From Planctomycetaceae bacterium (GTDB lineage: Bacteria; Planctomycetota; Planctomycetia; Pirellulales; Pirellulaceae), in assembly GCA_024642205.1 (NCBI GenBank), contig JAHEBQ010000018.1, positions 1 through 64,000 on the forward strand: a stretch of 64,000 nucleotides of DNA. The letters run 5' to 3'. A program made the translations under genes and the position numbers. A model generated the notes under the pieces. It saw only the letters and a program-made list of their open reading frames with translations. It was not told the origin of the DNA and ran no database searches. Shown piece by piece: positions 16,666 to 24,970 of this stretch (its first letter is position 1; each line of letters opens with the position of its first letter).

Positions 16666-18738
16666 ATGAAATTCGCCTTGATACTTCTGGTCAACATGGT
16701 GTTTGCGGTTGCATCAGCGCCCGCGGATGAGGATTCGTTTTCCGAATTCCTGCAACCCGCGTTTCAACAGTCCTGCCACAAATGCCATGGCGTCGATGGC
16801 CAAGCAGAAGCCGATCTCAATTTGTTCGAACTGAAATCAGTCTCGGAACTGACCAACAATCCGGAACTGGTCGAAAAACTCATCGATGTTCTTGATTCGC
16901 AGACGATGCCACCGGAGGGCCAACCGCAACCTGGTTCCGAACAGCGAGCGCAAATGGTCAGTGAATTGCGGAAACTGCTTCACGCTTCGATTTCGTCGCA
17001 TCGTCAATTTCCGCGATCACCAATTCGGAGGATGAATCGGTTCCAATACAACAATGCCGTGCAGGATTTGTTCAAACTTGAACCGGTGGTTTTTACGTTG
17101 CCGGAGCGGATGCTTCGTGACTACGGGTATTTCGATCCATCGTCCGGACAAATGCCGGATAAGCTGAACGCCGGCTCTCGACCATTGGGTAAATCCCAGT
17201 TGATTGAATCGCGTTTGGCGGGCGTCGGCCCGTTTCCGCAGGATCTGCGAGCCGAACACGGATTTGACAATCGGGGAGACCACCTGTCACTTTCGCCGCT
17301 GCTGCTGGAATCCTTTCTGAAACTCAGTCGTTCCATCGTGGAAAGCCCCGATTTCCATGAGAAAAGCTGCGGGACCTGGTCCTCGTTTTTCTCCCGGCCG
17401 AAGGAAACAGAGCACCTCAAAATGGATGTCGAAAAAAGGTTGCGTATCTTCCTGACACGTGCATTTCGTCGGCCAGTTCCGGAAGACGTGCTCGACCGGT
17501 ACTGTAAGCACGTGATTGCGCGAATCGAATCGGGCGAGTCATTTTCCGATGCCATGAAAATGGCAGCCTCCGCAGCATTGGCTTCGCCACGTTTTTTGTA
17601 CATTTACGATCGTGTGAACGAAGGCGAACAAGCTGAACCTCTGGATGACTTTGACCTGGCCTCCCGGCTTTCGTATTTCCTGTGGGGCAGCATTCCCGAT
17701 GAAACACTGCTTGAACTTGCGAAGGCTGGAAAACTTCACGAACCGGGGATGCTTGACCAACAGGTCGACCGGATGCTGAACGACAAAAAACTGAAACGGT
17801 TTTGTGACAGTTTTCCTTCGCAGTGGTTACAGTTGGAACGAATCATTTCCTCGACCCCAGACCCGAATCTGTACCCGGAATTCTATTTTGCCAAATACCG
17901 TGTCAGCATGCACATGATGCTGGAACCCTTGCTGGTGTTCGAAACCGTGTTGATTGAAAACCGACCGATTCTGGACCTGGTTGATTCAGATTTCAGTTAC
18001 CGCAGTGAACTGTTGATTTCGTGGTACAAAGATGGAACTCAATCCAGAAAGACGACGCCAACCAGGATTCCCTTTACTCGTGTCAAAGTCACGGATCGAC
18101 GACAGGGTGGAGTGATTACCAATGCGGCGGTCATGACAATGACTTCAAATCCGACCCGAACTCAACCAATCACGCGCGGAGCCTGGATATCGTCGGTGAT
18201 TTTCAACAGCCCTCCGGAACCCCCACCGGCCGACGTTCCGCCACTGCCTGAAGACAATGGGGCCGCTTCCCAGGATATGACGTTGCGCGAACGTTTTGCC
18301 GCGCATCGCAACCGAACCGAATGCGCAGGATGTCATGTAAAGATTGATCCGCTTGGATTCGCGTTGGAAAATTACGGCCCCACCGGAATCTGGCGTGACA
18401 AGTACGAAAATGGGCGTGAAATCGATCCGACGGGAGTGCTTTTTCGACAACATGAATTCCGGGATATCGTCGAATTCAAAGACGCAATTCTCCACGAAAA
18501 AAAACGTTTTACCAGGGCGTTTGCCAAGCATTTAATGTCGTTCGCGCTCGGACGGGAAGTGGTCGCCGCGGACTCGTTGGCTTTGGATACGATCGTTGAA
18601 CAGTCAGCGGATTCCGGATACAGAATTCGTCCGCTGATCAAACAAATCGTACTCAGCCAGCCATTTCGGCAAAAGTATAACCCCAGACAGGAAAAATCAA
18701 GTATTTCCGTCGTCGACCCGCCGGCCCTGCCGCGCTGA
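16666..18738 (+). CDS. DUF1587/1595/1592/1588/1585 exported protein with CxxCH motifs
   Basis: A 690-residue protein starting at ATG 16666, where a signal peptide begins (KFALILLVNMVFAVASAPA). Domains in order: a cytochrome-c-like segment with CHKCHG (PSCyt1 type) near residue 35, DUF1587 (RRMNRFQYNNAVQDLF), DUF1595 (RIFLTRAFRRPVPEDVLDRY), DUF1592 (DLASRLSYFLWGSIPDETLL), DUF1588 (RGAWISSVIFNSPPEP and RTECAGCHVKIDPLGFALEN, a second CxxCH) and DUF1585 (AKHLMSFALGREV). It is followed after 11 bp by the DUF1552 gene, its normal partner. Probably periplasmic and possibly heme-binding; no function is established for this pair. Confidence 0.93.
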   Translation: MKFALILLVNMVFAVASAPADEDSFSEFLQPAFQQSCHKCHGVDGQAEADLNLFELKSVSELTNNPELVEKLIDVLDSQTMPPEGQPQPGSEQRAQMVSELRKLLHASISSHRQFPRSPIRRMNRFQYNNAVQDLFKLEPVVFTLPERMLRDYGYFDPSSGQMPDKLNAGSRPLGKSQLIESRLAGVGPFPQDLRAEHGFDNRGDHLSLSPLLLESFLKLSRSIVESPDFHEKSCGTWSSFFSRPKETEHLKMDVEKRLRIFLTRAFRRPVPEDVLDRYCKHVIARIESGESFSDAMKMAASAALASPRFLYIYDRVNEGEQAEPLDDFDLASRLSYFLWGSIPDETLLELAKAGKLHEPGMLDQQVDRMLNDKKLKRFCDSFPSQWLQLERIISSTPDPNLYPEFYFAKYRVSMHMMLEPLLVFETVLIENRPILDLVDSDFSYRSELLISWYKDGTQSRKTTPTRIPFTRVKVTDRRQGGVITNAAVMTMTSNPTRTQPITRGAWISSVIFNSPPEPPPADVPPLPEDNGAASQDMTLRERFAAHRNRTECAGCHVKIDPLGFALENYGPTGIWRDKYENGREIDPTGVLFRQHEFRDIVEFKDAILHEKKRFTRAFAKHLMSFALGREVVAADSLALDTIVEQSADSGYRIRPLIKQIVLSQPFRQKYNPRQEKSSISVVDPPALPR

Positions 18739-18749
18739 AAGAGGATTCC

Positions 18750-20096
18750 ATGCCGATAATCTCTCGACGGTCTTTCCTCCGTGGAACCGGTGGTGCAGTG
18801 CTCTCACTGCCGTTTTTTGAAAGCTTGTCCGTTGCCGCTGCCTTTCCGCCCCGTCCACCACAACGATTGGCCGTCTATTACGTCCCGATCGGAGTTGTAC
18901 GGCGAGGCTTCTTTCCAGGAGAACAAAAAGCTGAGATTCCGGAATTCAATGGCGGCAACATGAAAGAAGTATTTCGCCCGGACGCCAAGCCAGGAATACG
19001 GGATCTAAAACTGGCGCCGACCCAACAACCACTGGAAGGACTAAAACAGAAACTCTCCCTCATCACCGGTCTGGATCGAACATTTCAAAACGGTACCGAC
19101 GTCCATGCGCAGTGTGCATCCTGTTTTCTGAGCAGCGCCGCACCATTTTCGATCAAATCATCGGCATGGCCGCTCGATCGAACGCTCGACCACTTGGTAG
19201 CAGACAAGATCGGACTACAGACTCCGTTTCGAACGTTGGAATTCAGTTGCAACAGCCACAAAGACAACCTTGAATCGATTTACTTTGACAATTTATCGTG
19301 GTACGGAACCGGACATGTTGCGCCGTCGATTCGCGATCCACGAAAAGCCTACCGGCGGCTGTTCGGAACCAGGGAAATTCAGGAAATCCGTAACGTTACC
19401 GATCTGGTAATGGACGATGCGCGGTCGCTGGAGAAGGAACTGGGCTATCACGATCGGCAAAAGTTTTCTGAGTATTTCGATTCCATTCGCACGATTGAAC
19501 AACAAATCGATCGAATGGAAAAAATGAAAAGCGAACTGGACCAGGTGCCGTTTGAGGAACCACCAGAAGCCCACATGCCCCGCGGCGAGTATATCCGGCT
19601 GATGGGCGATTTGATGGTGTCCGCTTTACAAACCGGACTTACCAATGTCGCTACTTTCATGGTCGGTCCTGAGCGATGGAATACGCCCTTCATGTTTGAA
19701 GGATTGTTCGATAAACCCGTCAGCCATCACCAGATTTCGCACAATCAGAAAAAATTCGTCGACCAACTGTTGCAAATCGACAGGTTTTACATGGAGCAAT
19801 TTGCTTACCTGGTCAGGAAAATGGACGGGATCACGGAATTCGACGGATCAACATTATTGGACAATACGCTGTTTACCTACGGATCCGGGCTCGGCGACGG
19901 GTCAACTCATCAATACAACGATCTGCCCATCCTGGTGGCTGGAAGTGGCGGCGGAACACTCCAAACGGGCAAACACATCAACTGCGCTGACGGGACGCCA
20001 CTGGCCAATCTCTGGTTGACTCAAGCCTCATCCCTGGGGCTGGAGCTGATTCGATTCGCCGACAGTACAGGAGTGATTCAGGAATTACTCCTGTAA
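18750..20096 (+). CDS. DUF1552 Tat-exported protein
   Basis: A 448-residue DUF1552 protein. The start at ATG 18750 has AGAGGA about 5 nt upstream. A twin-arginine signal (SRRSFLRGTGGAVLSLPFF) occupies about residues 5-25. The body shows the family pattern RLAVYYVPIGVVRRGFFPG, LKQKLSLITGLDRTFQNGTD, HAQCASCFLSS, SLEKELGYHDRQKFSEYFDS, VSHHQISHNQ and a C-terminal SGLGDGSTHQYNDLPILVAG, related to DUF1501 and the sulfatase fold. It lies 11 bp after the DUF1592 gene and so forms an operon with it. Its stop is 14 bp from that of the convergent cupin gene. Confidence 0.93.
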   Translation: MPIISRRSFLRGTGGAVLSLPFFESLSVAAAFPPRPPQRLAVYYVPIGVVRRGFFPGEQKAEIPEFNGGNMKEVFRPDAKPGIRDLKLAPTQQPLEGLKQKLSLITGLDRTFQNGTDVHAQCASCFLSSAAPFSIKSSAWPLDRTLDHLVADKIGLQTPFRTLEFSCNSHKDNLESIYFDNLSWYGTGHVAPSIRDPRKAYRRLFGTREIQEIRNVTDLVMDDARSLEKELGYHDRQKFSEYFDSIRTIEQQIDRMEKMKSELDQVPFEEPPEAHMPRGEYIRLMGDLMVSALQTGLTNVATFMVGPERWNTPFMFEGLFDKPVSHHQISHNQKKFVDQLLQIDRFYMEQFAYLVRKMDGITEFDGSTLLDNTLFTYGSGLGDGSTHQYNDLPILVAGSGGGTLQTGKHINCADGTPLANLWLTQASSLGLELIRFADSTGVIQELLL

Positions 20097-20110
20097 TCCC
20101 GGAATCAAGG

Positions 20111-20863
20111 CTACCCAAACTTGTCGTAAGCCTGTTTCTTGCTGAGTGTTTTTGCCTTGACCAGGCCGTGCGCAAGTTTTTCGCCAAACGGATCGACGTA
20201 CACACGCCCCCCTTGGGTGATTTCGGCGTTCACATTGAGTACGTGAATATTGAAAATGAATGCCGTTTTCGATTTCGCCTGAAACCAGTGGATGTTGTCT
20301 TTGTAATCGGAAATCGTCGAGTACTGTCCGACTGTGAATTGATCGTCAATTGTCGGTTTGATGATCATGAAATCCTCACCATCCTCGACCCGATCGTAAT
20401 GTCGGCCATGGCAGTCGCCCTGCAGCATCAGGAATGCGGTCGCCATGTTGTTATGCCCGTGCGGAGCGACCGAACGATCTTTCTTCAATGCAAATATCTG
20501 GTGACCAAATACGAGTTTTGTCGGTAAGCCTTCGACCTCCGGAAACTTTCTGCTGACCGCAAGCTCACCCCGGTCGCTCAGTGGCAGGCCTTTTGTCAAC
20601 TTTTCAAAGTCGACAAATTTCATCAGATCCGCCAAATTGGCTTGTGCCATCAATCGTTCGACCTGTTCCTGCCATTCGACTTGCGTCAACTTGCGATGCT
20701 TGACATCCTGCCCAATGGCGTTGAGGTCCGCCAGCCATTTCGCCGCCAAGGGTTTGAGCTCCTGGGCAAATGCGTCTTTGACAAACAACGATTCCAGCAA
20801 CGAAAAAGTCAGCAGCGAACCCAGTGCACCCTGGTTAAACATACGACGTGAGATGTTCGGCAT
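20111..20863 (-). CDS. Tat-exported cupin-like protein
   Basis: A 250-residue protein. The start is taken at the ATG complementary to 20861-20863, because AAGGAG is 7 nt upstream of it but only 1 nt upstream of the alternative ATG at 20869. A twin-arginine signal ISRRMFNQGALGSLLTFSLL covers about residues 4-25. The C-terminal half has a cupin-like metal-site pattern: APHGHNNMATAFLMLQGDCH with closely spaced histidines, then HYDRVEDGEDFMI, and later DNIHWFQAKSKTAFIFNIHV. This suggests a secreted metal-dependent beta-barrel enzyme or binding protein. I do not recognise a named family. Confidence 0.75.
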   Translation of the reverse strand: MPNISRRMFNQGALGSLLTFSLLESLFVKDAFAQELKPLAAKWLADLNAIGQDVKHRKLTQVEWQEQVERLMAQANLADLMKFVDFEKLTKGLPLSDRGELAVSRKFPEVEGLPTKLVFGHQIFALKKDRSVAPHGHNNMATAFLMLQGDCHGRHYDRVEDGEDFMIIKPTIDDQFTVGQYSTISDYKDNIHWFQAKSKTAFIFNIHVLNVNAEITQGGRVYVDPFGEKLAHGLVKAKTLSKKQAYDKFG

Positions 20864-21252
20864 GGTCATGCTCCTTCGATCAATACACGGTAGTCCCGAT
20901 CAGTCTAGTCGCTGTCATGACTCACCGCCATCAACCAGATGACAAATTCAGTTCGTTGTTTAATTGAGGGAACCGCTTTCCGGCCGTAACGCGTCGCTCG
21001 ATCCACCGACATTGATTACCCACAGGAAAGAAAATTCACGATTTCCTGTCAGGCGATCAAACCCAGCTATCGGTATCGAACGAAAAGTCAATCTATTCCG
21101 GATTTGATTGATGGTGTTCCACAGGCATGTAGCCCCGCGTTGCCAGCTATCATTCCTGTTGAGTCAAGCCTGCCTTGCCGGAGAACCGTTTCTCATCTAT
21201 TTATGCTCCTCGAATGTACCTTTAAATGGCCCGCAAACAAATGGAGTTGGAC
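20864..21252. other. Divergent intergenic region
   Basis: Lies between the minus-strand cupin gene and the plus-strand Cys-rich gene, so it should carry both promoters. It contains the AAGGAG site of the cupin (near 20871-20876) and GGAG about 8 nt before 21253. No other structure or coding frame is supported. Confidence 0.45.
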
Positions 21253-22311
21253 ATGCCGCGATTATTTGCTGTCGTATTGATCGTGATGGTTTCTACGATG
21301 TGCCTTTCTAACGATTGGACCGCCGCTCAGGAGTCAAAACAAAAATGCAAGGAATGCCCCGTCGCTAAGACCGCGAACACCCACGAATTCGAATTTGAGT
21401 TTCCGGGAATTGACTTTCCTCTGGGAATTCGGGTTGCGGTCGGACACCAGGAAAACGTCGGGAATCCTTCAAAAGTCGATGGATGCATCGAAATCGAATG
21501 TGAATGCTCTCATGCCGCGGCAATCCCGTTTCTTTCCAACCTGCCGGTAATGGGAGAGTTGTTTACCAATGTCAAATCATCTGCTCACCCTTCCTTCTTT
21601 GCCGCGGCCGATACCGACTCATGCAACGGACACGCATGTTCCACCCCCATCGAAAAGGGGACTTCAAAACCAGCTTCGCCATGTACTGGCGAACCAGAGG
21701 CGTTCGCCTCGTGCCAGGACTGCCAACAAAATTCTCTGTCATGTAACGCCAGCCAGAAGCAATGTTCTTCGGCTCAGGTGTTGAAATGCGCGCCAGGTGG
21801 TTCAAGTTCATGTGCGGCCTGTCAACAAGAATCAAAGTCTGAAAAGTGTGATTGCTGTCCGTCAGTCCAAAACGGCGTTCCAATCAAAGGCTCAAATCGA
21901 CTTTTCACCAACATCAGCGCGTCGAACTCATGCCCAGTATGTGAGCAGAAAACGAAATGTCAGACTTGTGAAGGTTGCCCATCGGCTTGCGCAACGAATG
22001 CCAATCAGGAAAAGAGGCCTCTTGGTTGTCAGGGTACCGCCCGGGGAGTTCAATTGGTTAGCTATGTCGCGGCGAGCGACAACGCGGTCAACCACCCACG
22101 AATCGAGGCAGCCGAAACCGTAATCGAACTTCGCCTTCAAAATGAACGTTTGAAAATGGAAGTTGAGGCCGCCGAAATCAGGCTTGCAATGATGGAAGCC
22201 ATGATGGAGATACGCGAAGAAAACGCCATTTTGCGCACTCAGGTCGAGTTCCTTCGAGCTCATCATGGCCACCCGGCAACACCAACCAACCCGACACCGG
22301 ACACCAAATAA
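21253..22311 (+). CDS. Cys-rich exported protein with C-terminal coiled coil
   Basis: A 352-residue protein. The start is placed at ATG 21253 (GGAG about 8 nt upstream, signal PRLFAVVLIVMVSTMCLS); ATG 21226 is an alternative. After a beta-rich segment (FEFEFPGIDFPLGIRVAVG) and PFLSNLPVMGELFTN there is a long stretch of irregular Cys pairs, such as CKECP, CQDCQQ, SSCAACQQ, CDCCPS, CPVCEQ and CQTCEGCPSAC. The last about 85 residues are a charged heptad-like helix (ETVIELRLQNERLKMEVEAA), a probable coiled coil. Cys spacing resembles other exported planctomycete proteins and could serve disulfide cross-linking or metal binding. No family recognised. Confidence 0.78.
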   Translation: MPRLFAVVLIVMVSTMCLSNDWTAAQESKQKCKECPVAKTANTHEFEFEFPGIDFPLGIRVAVGHQENVGNPSKVDGCIEIECECSHAAAIPFLSNLPVMGELFTNVKSSAHPSFFAAADTDSCNGHACSTPIEKGTSKPASPCTGEPEAFASCQDCQQNSLSCNASQKQCSSAQVLKCAPGGSSSCAACQQESKSEKCDCCPSVQNGVPIKGSNRLFTNISASNSCPVCEQKTKCQTCEGCPSACATNANQEKRPLGCQGTARGVQLVSYVAASDNAVNHPRIEAAETVIELRLQNERLKMEVEAAEIRLAMMEAMMEIREENAILRTQVEFLRAHHGHPATPTNPTPDTK

Positions 22312-22312
22312 G

Positions 22313-22516
22313 CTACGTCATTTCGGGGATCAACTTTGCCTGCGACGAAGACGACGTTGCGATCGGTGGCGTCGTCTTTGCGTTGGCAGTCTCGGGTACC
22401 AGAACACCTGATGTGAAATCACCATGAAGGATCTGCCTGGCAATCGTCCATTGGTCGAATTCCAAGCGAGTGCCGAACCCAATTCCGGTTGATCTGCCTG
22501 GCGGCCAACTGACCAT
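22313..22516 (-). CDS. Small ORF coupled to mqnC (TAATG), function unknown
   Basis: A 67-codon frame whose ATG (22514-22516) shares a base with the mqnC stop codon (TAATG), the usual signature of translational coupling. The product begins MVSWPPGRSTGIGFGTRLEF and ends in a Ser/Thr-rich tail. No motif, signal sequence or family is recognised, and the overlap could be fortuitous because the frame continues the mqnC region. The stop is only 1 bp from that of the converging Cys-rich gene. Confidence 0.35.
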   Translation of the reverse strand: MVSWPPGRSTGIGFGTRLEFDQWTIARQILHGDFTSGVLVPETANAKTTPPIATSSSSQAKLIPEMT

Positions 22517-23667
22517 TACGCCAATTGATAGACTTCTCCCCTGGCGGCGGCCTGCTGTTGTTTGGCCCATTCCTGGTTTGCCAGTACAGCCTTCTGCTCA
22601 TGCGCCGCGTCGAACAGCTCGTAATGCACATTCCGTTGCCGTGGAGTAAATCCCTGTGAAGAAATCGCTTCGCGCATTTGCTCGAGCGTCAGGTAATGAA
22701 CCGTTCCGGCTTCGGCAACGACGTTTTCCTCGATCATCAAACTACCCATGTCATTGGCACCGAAGACCAACGAGAGCTGGCCGATCTTCAAGCCCTGTGT
22801 TACCCAGCTGGACTGAATGTTGGAAATATTATCGAGGTACAGCCTTGAGATGGCTTGCATCTTCAAATATTCAAATGCTCCAGCCGGCGCAATATCGGAC
22901 ATGTCGGTGTTATCAGGCTGAAACGTCCAGCAGATGAACGCAGTAAAGCCACCGGTTTCATCCTGAAGAAGGCGTAACCGCTCGAGGTGCTCGATTCGCT
23001 CCGACATCGTCTCGACGTGTCCAAACATCATGGTCGCGCTGCTTCTCCCACCCAGCTTGTGCCAAACGCGCATCACGTCAAGCCAATCATCCGTCATGAC
23101 TTTACCACGAGTGATTTCACTACGTACACGATCGACCAGGATCTCCGCACCGCCGCCCGGCAGACTCCCCAAACCGGCCGCCTTCAACCGAGAAAGCACT
23201 TCTTCCAGGGAGCAATGGTTGACTTTGCTGAAATGGAAGATTTCCGGTGGACTAAAGCCGTGAATGTTCAGCCCTGGGAAATGCGATTTGATGTCCGTCA
23301 ACATCTCCTCATACCAGTCAAGTTTGAATTTGGGATGCAGACCGCCCTGAAGCAGGATTTGATCGCCCCCAAGAGCGATCGTCTCCTCAATTTTCCTCAG
23401 CAGTTCTGCCCGCTCCAGGACGTAGCCCTCTTCGTGTTTGGGACTTCGGTAGAAAGCGCAGAAATCACAAACTGCGGTGCAAATATTGGTGTAATTGATG
23501 TTCCGATCAATGTTGTATGTCCGGTAGGACTCAGGATGCATCCTTTGCGTCACCGCATTGGCGGCTGCGCCAAGCATCGCCAAATCGTTGCAGTCGGTCA
23601 GTTCGAGTCCCTCTTCGGGCGACAGTCGCTCGCCGGCGACGGCTTTATCCAGCAGTTTGGCAATCAT
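22516..23667 (-). CDS. mqnC: Dehypoxanthine futalosine cyclase MqnC
   Basis: A 383-residue radical SAM enzyme of the futalosine menaquinone pathway. It cyclises dehypoxanthine futalosine (DHFL) to cyclic DHFL. The cluster motif CxxxCxxC is C63-TAV-C67-DF-C70, preceded by RNINYTNICT. Other typical segments are LLRKIEETIALGGDQILLQG, GLGSLPGGGAEILVDRVR, MTDDWLDVMRVWHKLGGRSS, MFGHVETMSERIEH and FTAFICWTFQPDNT. Length fits the family. The start lies inside the mqnA coding sequence (23-bp overlap), so the two genes are translated from one message. No mqnB, mqnD or mqnE is in the window. Confidence 0.96.
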   Translation of the reverse strand: MIAKLLDKAVAGERLSPEEGLELTDCNDLAMLGAAANAVTQRMHPESYRTYNIDRNINYTNICTAVCDFCAFYRSPKHEEGYVLERAELLRKIEETIALGGDQILLQGGLHPKFKLDWYEEMLTDIKSHFPGLNIHGFSPPEIFHFSKVNHCSLEEVLSRLKAAGLGSLPGGGAEILVDRVRSEITRGKVMTDDWLDVMRVWHKLGGRSSATMMFGHVETMSERIEHLERLRLLQDETGGFTAFICWTFQPDNTDMSDIAPAGAFEYLKMQAISRLYLDNISNIQSSWVTQGLKIGQLSLVFGANDMGSLMIEENVVAEAGTVHYLTLEQMREAISSQGFTPRQRNVHYELFDAAHEQKAVLANQEWAKQQQAAARGEVYQLA

Positions 23668-24451
23668 GGAATTGAAGTTGGAAAGAATTTGGAATCAGTA
23701 ATAATTCGGCAGCGTTTCGAAGAAACAAGTCCATTCCGACTTTTTCGTCGACTCCCAAATTGAAGTATAAATTATCCTGCAAGTAATTTAAGCATTCGTC
23801 CTGGCTGAGGTCGTATCGGGGAGCCTGCTGGACAGATATCTCCTTGATTTCGCGAAGACCGCGATCGCGAGACAGCGAGAGAATTCGATCCAGACGATTC
23901 ACATCGCTGGTGGAATGGGCCGCCCAAACCGCGAACACAAATGGCTTTCCCGTCCAATCGCACCAAGTCTCACCCAGATCCCAGACAAAGGGAAATTCCG
24001 GATCACACGCCTTCATCGCGCGATCACCAATAATTAACACGGCATCTGATTGCACGTTTCGCCAATCGTCATGGATCAAAAGCGGACGACAATCAGGCTG
24101 AATGCCGAACTTGCGATTCAACAGAATCCGCGTTAGGGCGCAGCTGGTCCGCGATCCTTCGTCGAGAGCAAGCGTCTTAATTTCGTGTCCAGCCACCCGG
24201 CTCATCAGTTTCACGCTCCAAACCGGACCTCGACAGGCGATGCAGGCGTCCGAAACAATCGTGTAATCGGGATTCGTGACCGCTTCGACGACAGGGATCA
24301 AAGCAACATCCAGCTCGCCGGTCGACAGTCGATCCGCCAATCGACTCGGCAAATCAAAGACAAGCTCAAAGTCAGCTGCCGCTTCTTCCAGACCGGCCAC
24401 GAGCGGTTTGGTGTTCAGGTAGGAAACAGCTCCAATCTTCGGTCGACCCAT
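23645..24451 (-). CDS. mqnA: Chorismate dehydratase MqnA
   Basis: A 268-residue MqnA, the first futalosine-pathway enzyme, converting chorismate to 3-[(1-carboxyvinyl)oxy]benzoate. The hallmark N-terminus is GAVSYLNTKPLVAGLEE, then LPSRLADRLSTGELDVALIP, VWSVKLMSRVAG, TLALDEGSRTSCALTRILL and GDRAMKACD. It has the periplasmic-binding-protein fold but no signal peptide, as expected for this cytosolic enzyme. GGGAGGG lies about 4 nt before the ATG, giving a strong ribosome binding site. It overlaps mqnC by 23 bp. The family assignment also fits the mqnC neighbour. Confidence 0.96.
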   Translation of the reverse strand: MGRPKIGAVSYLNTKPLVAGLEEAAADFELVFDLPSRLADRLSTGELDVALIPVVEAVTNPDYTIVSDACIACRGPVWSVKLMSRVAGHEIKTLALDEGSRTSCALTRILLNRKFGIQPDCRPLLIHDDWRNVQSDAVLIIGDRAMKACDPEFPFVWDLGETWCDWTGKPFVFAVWAAHSTSDVNRLDRILSLSRDRGLREIKEISVQQAPRYDLSQDECLNYLQDNLYFNLGVDEKVGMDLFLRNAAELLLIPNSFQLQFHDCQTAG

Positions 24452-24970
24452 GAGGCCCTCCCAAATCGTGACAAATGTTTGAATCTGCCAGTGTAAACCG
24501 CCTTCCCCAATCGTCCAAGGCAGTTGGAGTGATTCATCCTCGGCAGTTCACTAACACAATGGTCACTCCAGGAGATCAAACCGAAATCGTGGTACGTCAA
24601 TAACCCTCCATGACCAACTACCACCCCACTGAATCGCCGCGGACAGGAGGAGGTCCGTTTTTCGCAAAGAATTCGCGAAGTGCCTCGACTTCCGTCTACC
24701 TGCAAGTCGCCGCCCGGCATCGAAGTCGCCACGACCATGAGAGAGGATAGAAAAAGCAGGAAAAATCGCAATCGAAAAAAACGCCGCCTTTGAAATGAAG
24801 CTGGCCGGATGTTCCGGAAAACACCACGCCAATCTGCCGGGCAGGTATGGCAGGGACAAGTGAAGTCGGAGCGCGTCTCGGCGGTCAGCAACTTGCATCG
24901 ATTTCCCCCTTTTTATTGTGTTCGGAAGTCGGGTCGCACCAGCCGCAGCTTTCGCTTCCATCACCGGCAT
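24452..24970. other. Intergenic, no gene recognised
   Basis: About 520 bp between mqnA and the TPR-like gene, all upstream of mqnA on the minus strand. Overlapping open frames exist on the minus strand (one encodes a hydrophobic stretch near RFFLLFLSSLMVVATS) but none has a convincing start and they contradict each other. Likely holds the mqnA promoter. Confidence 0.4.
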
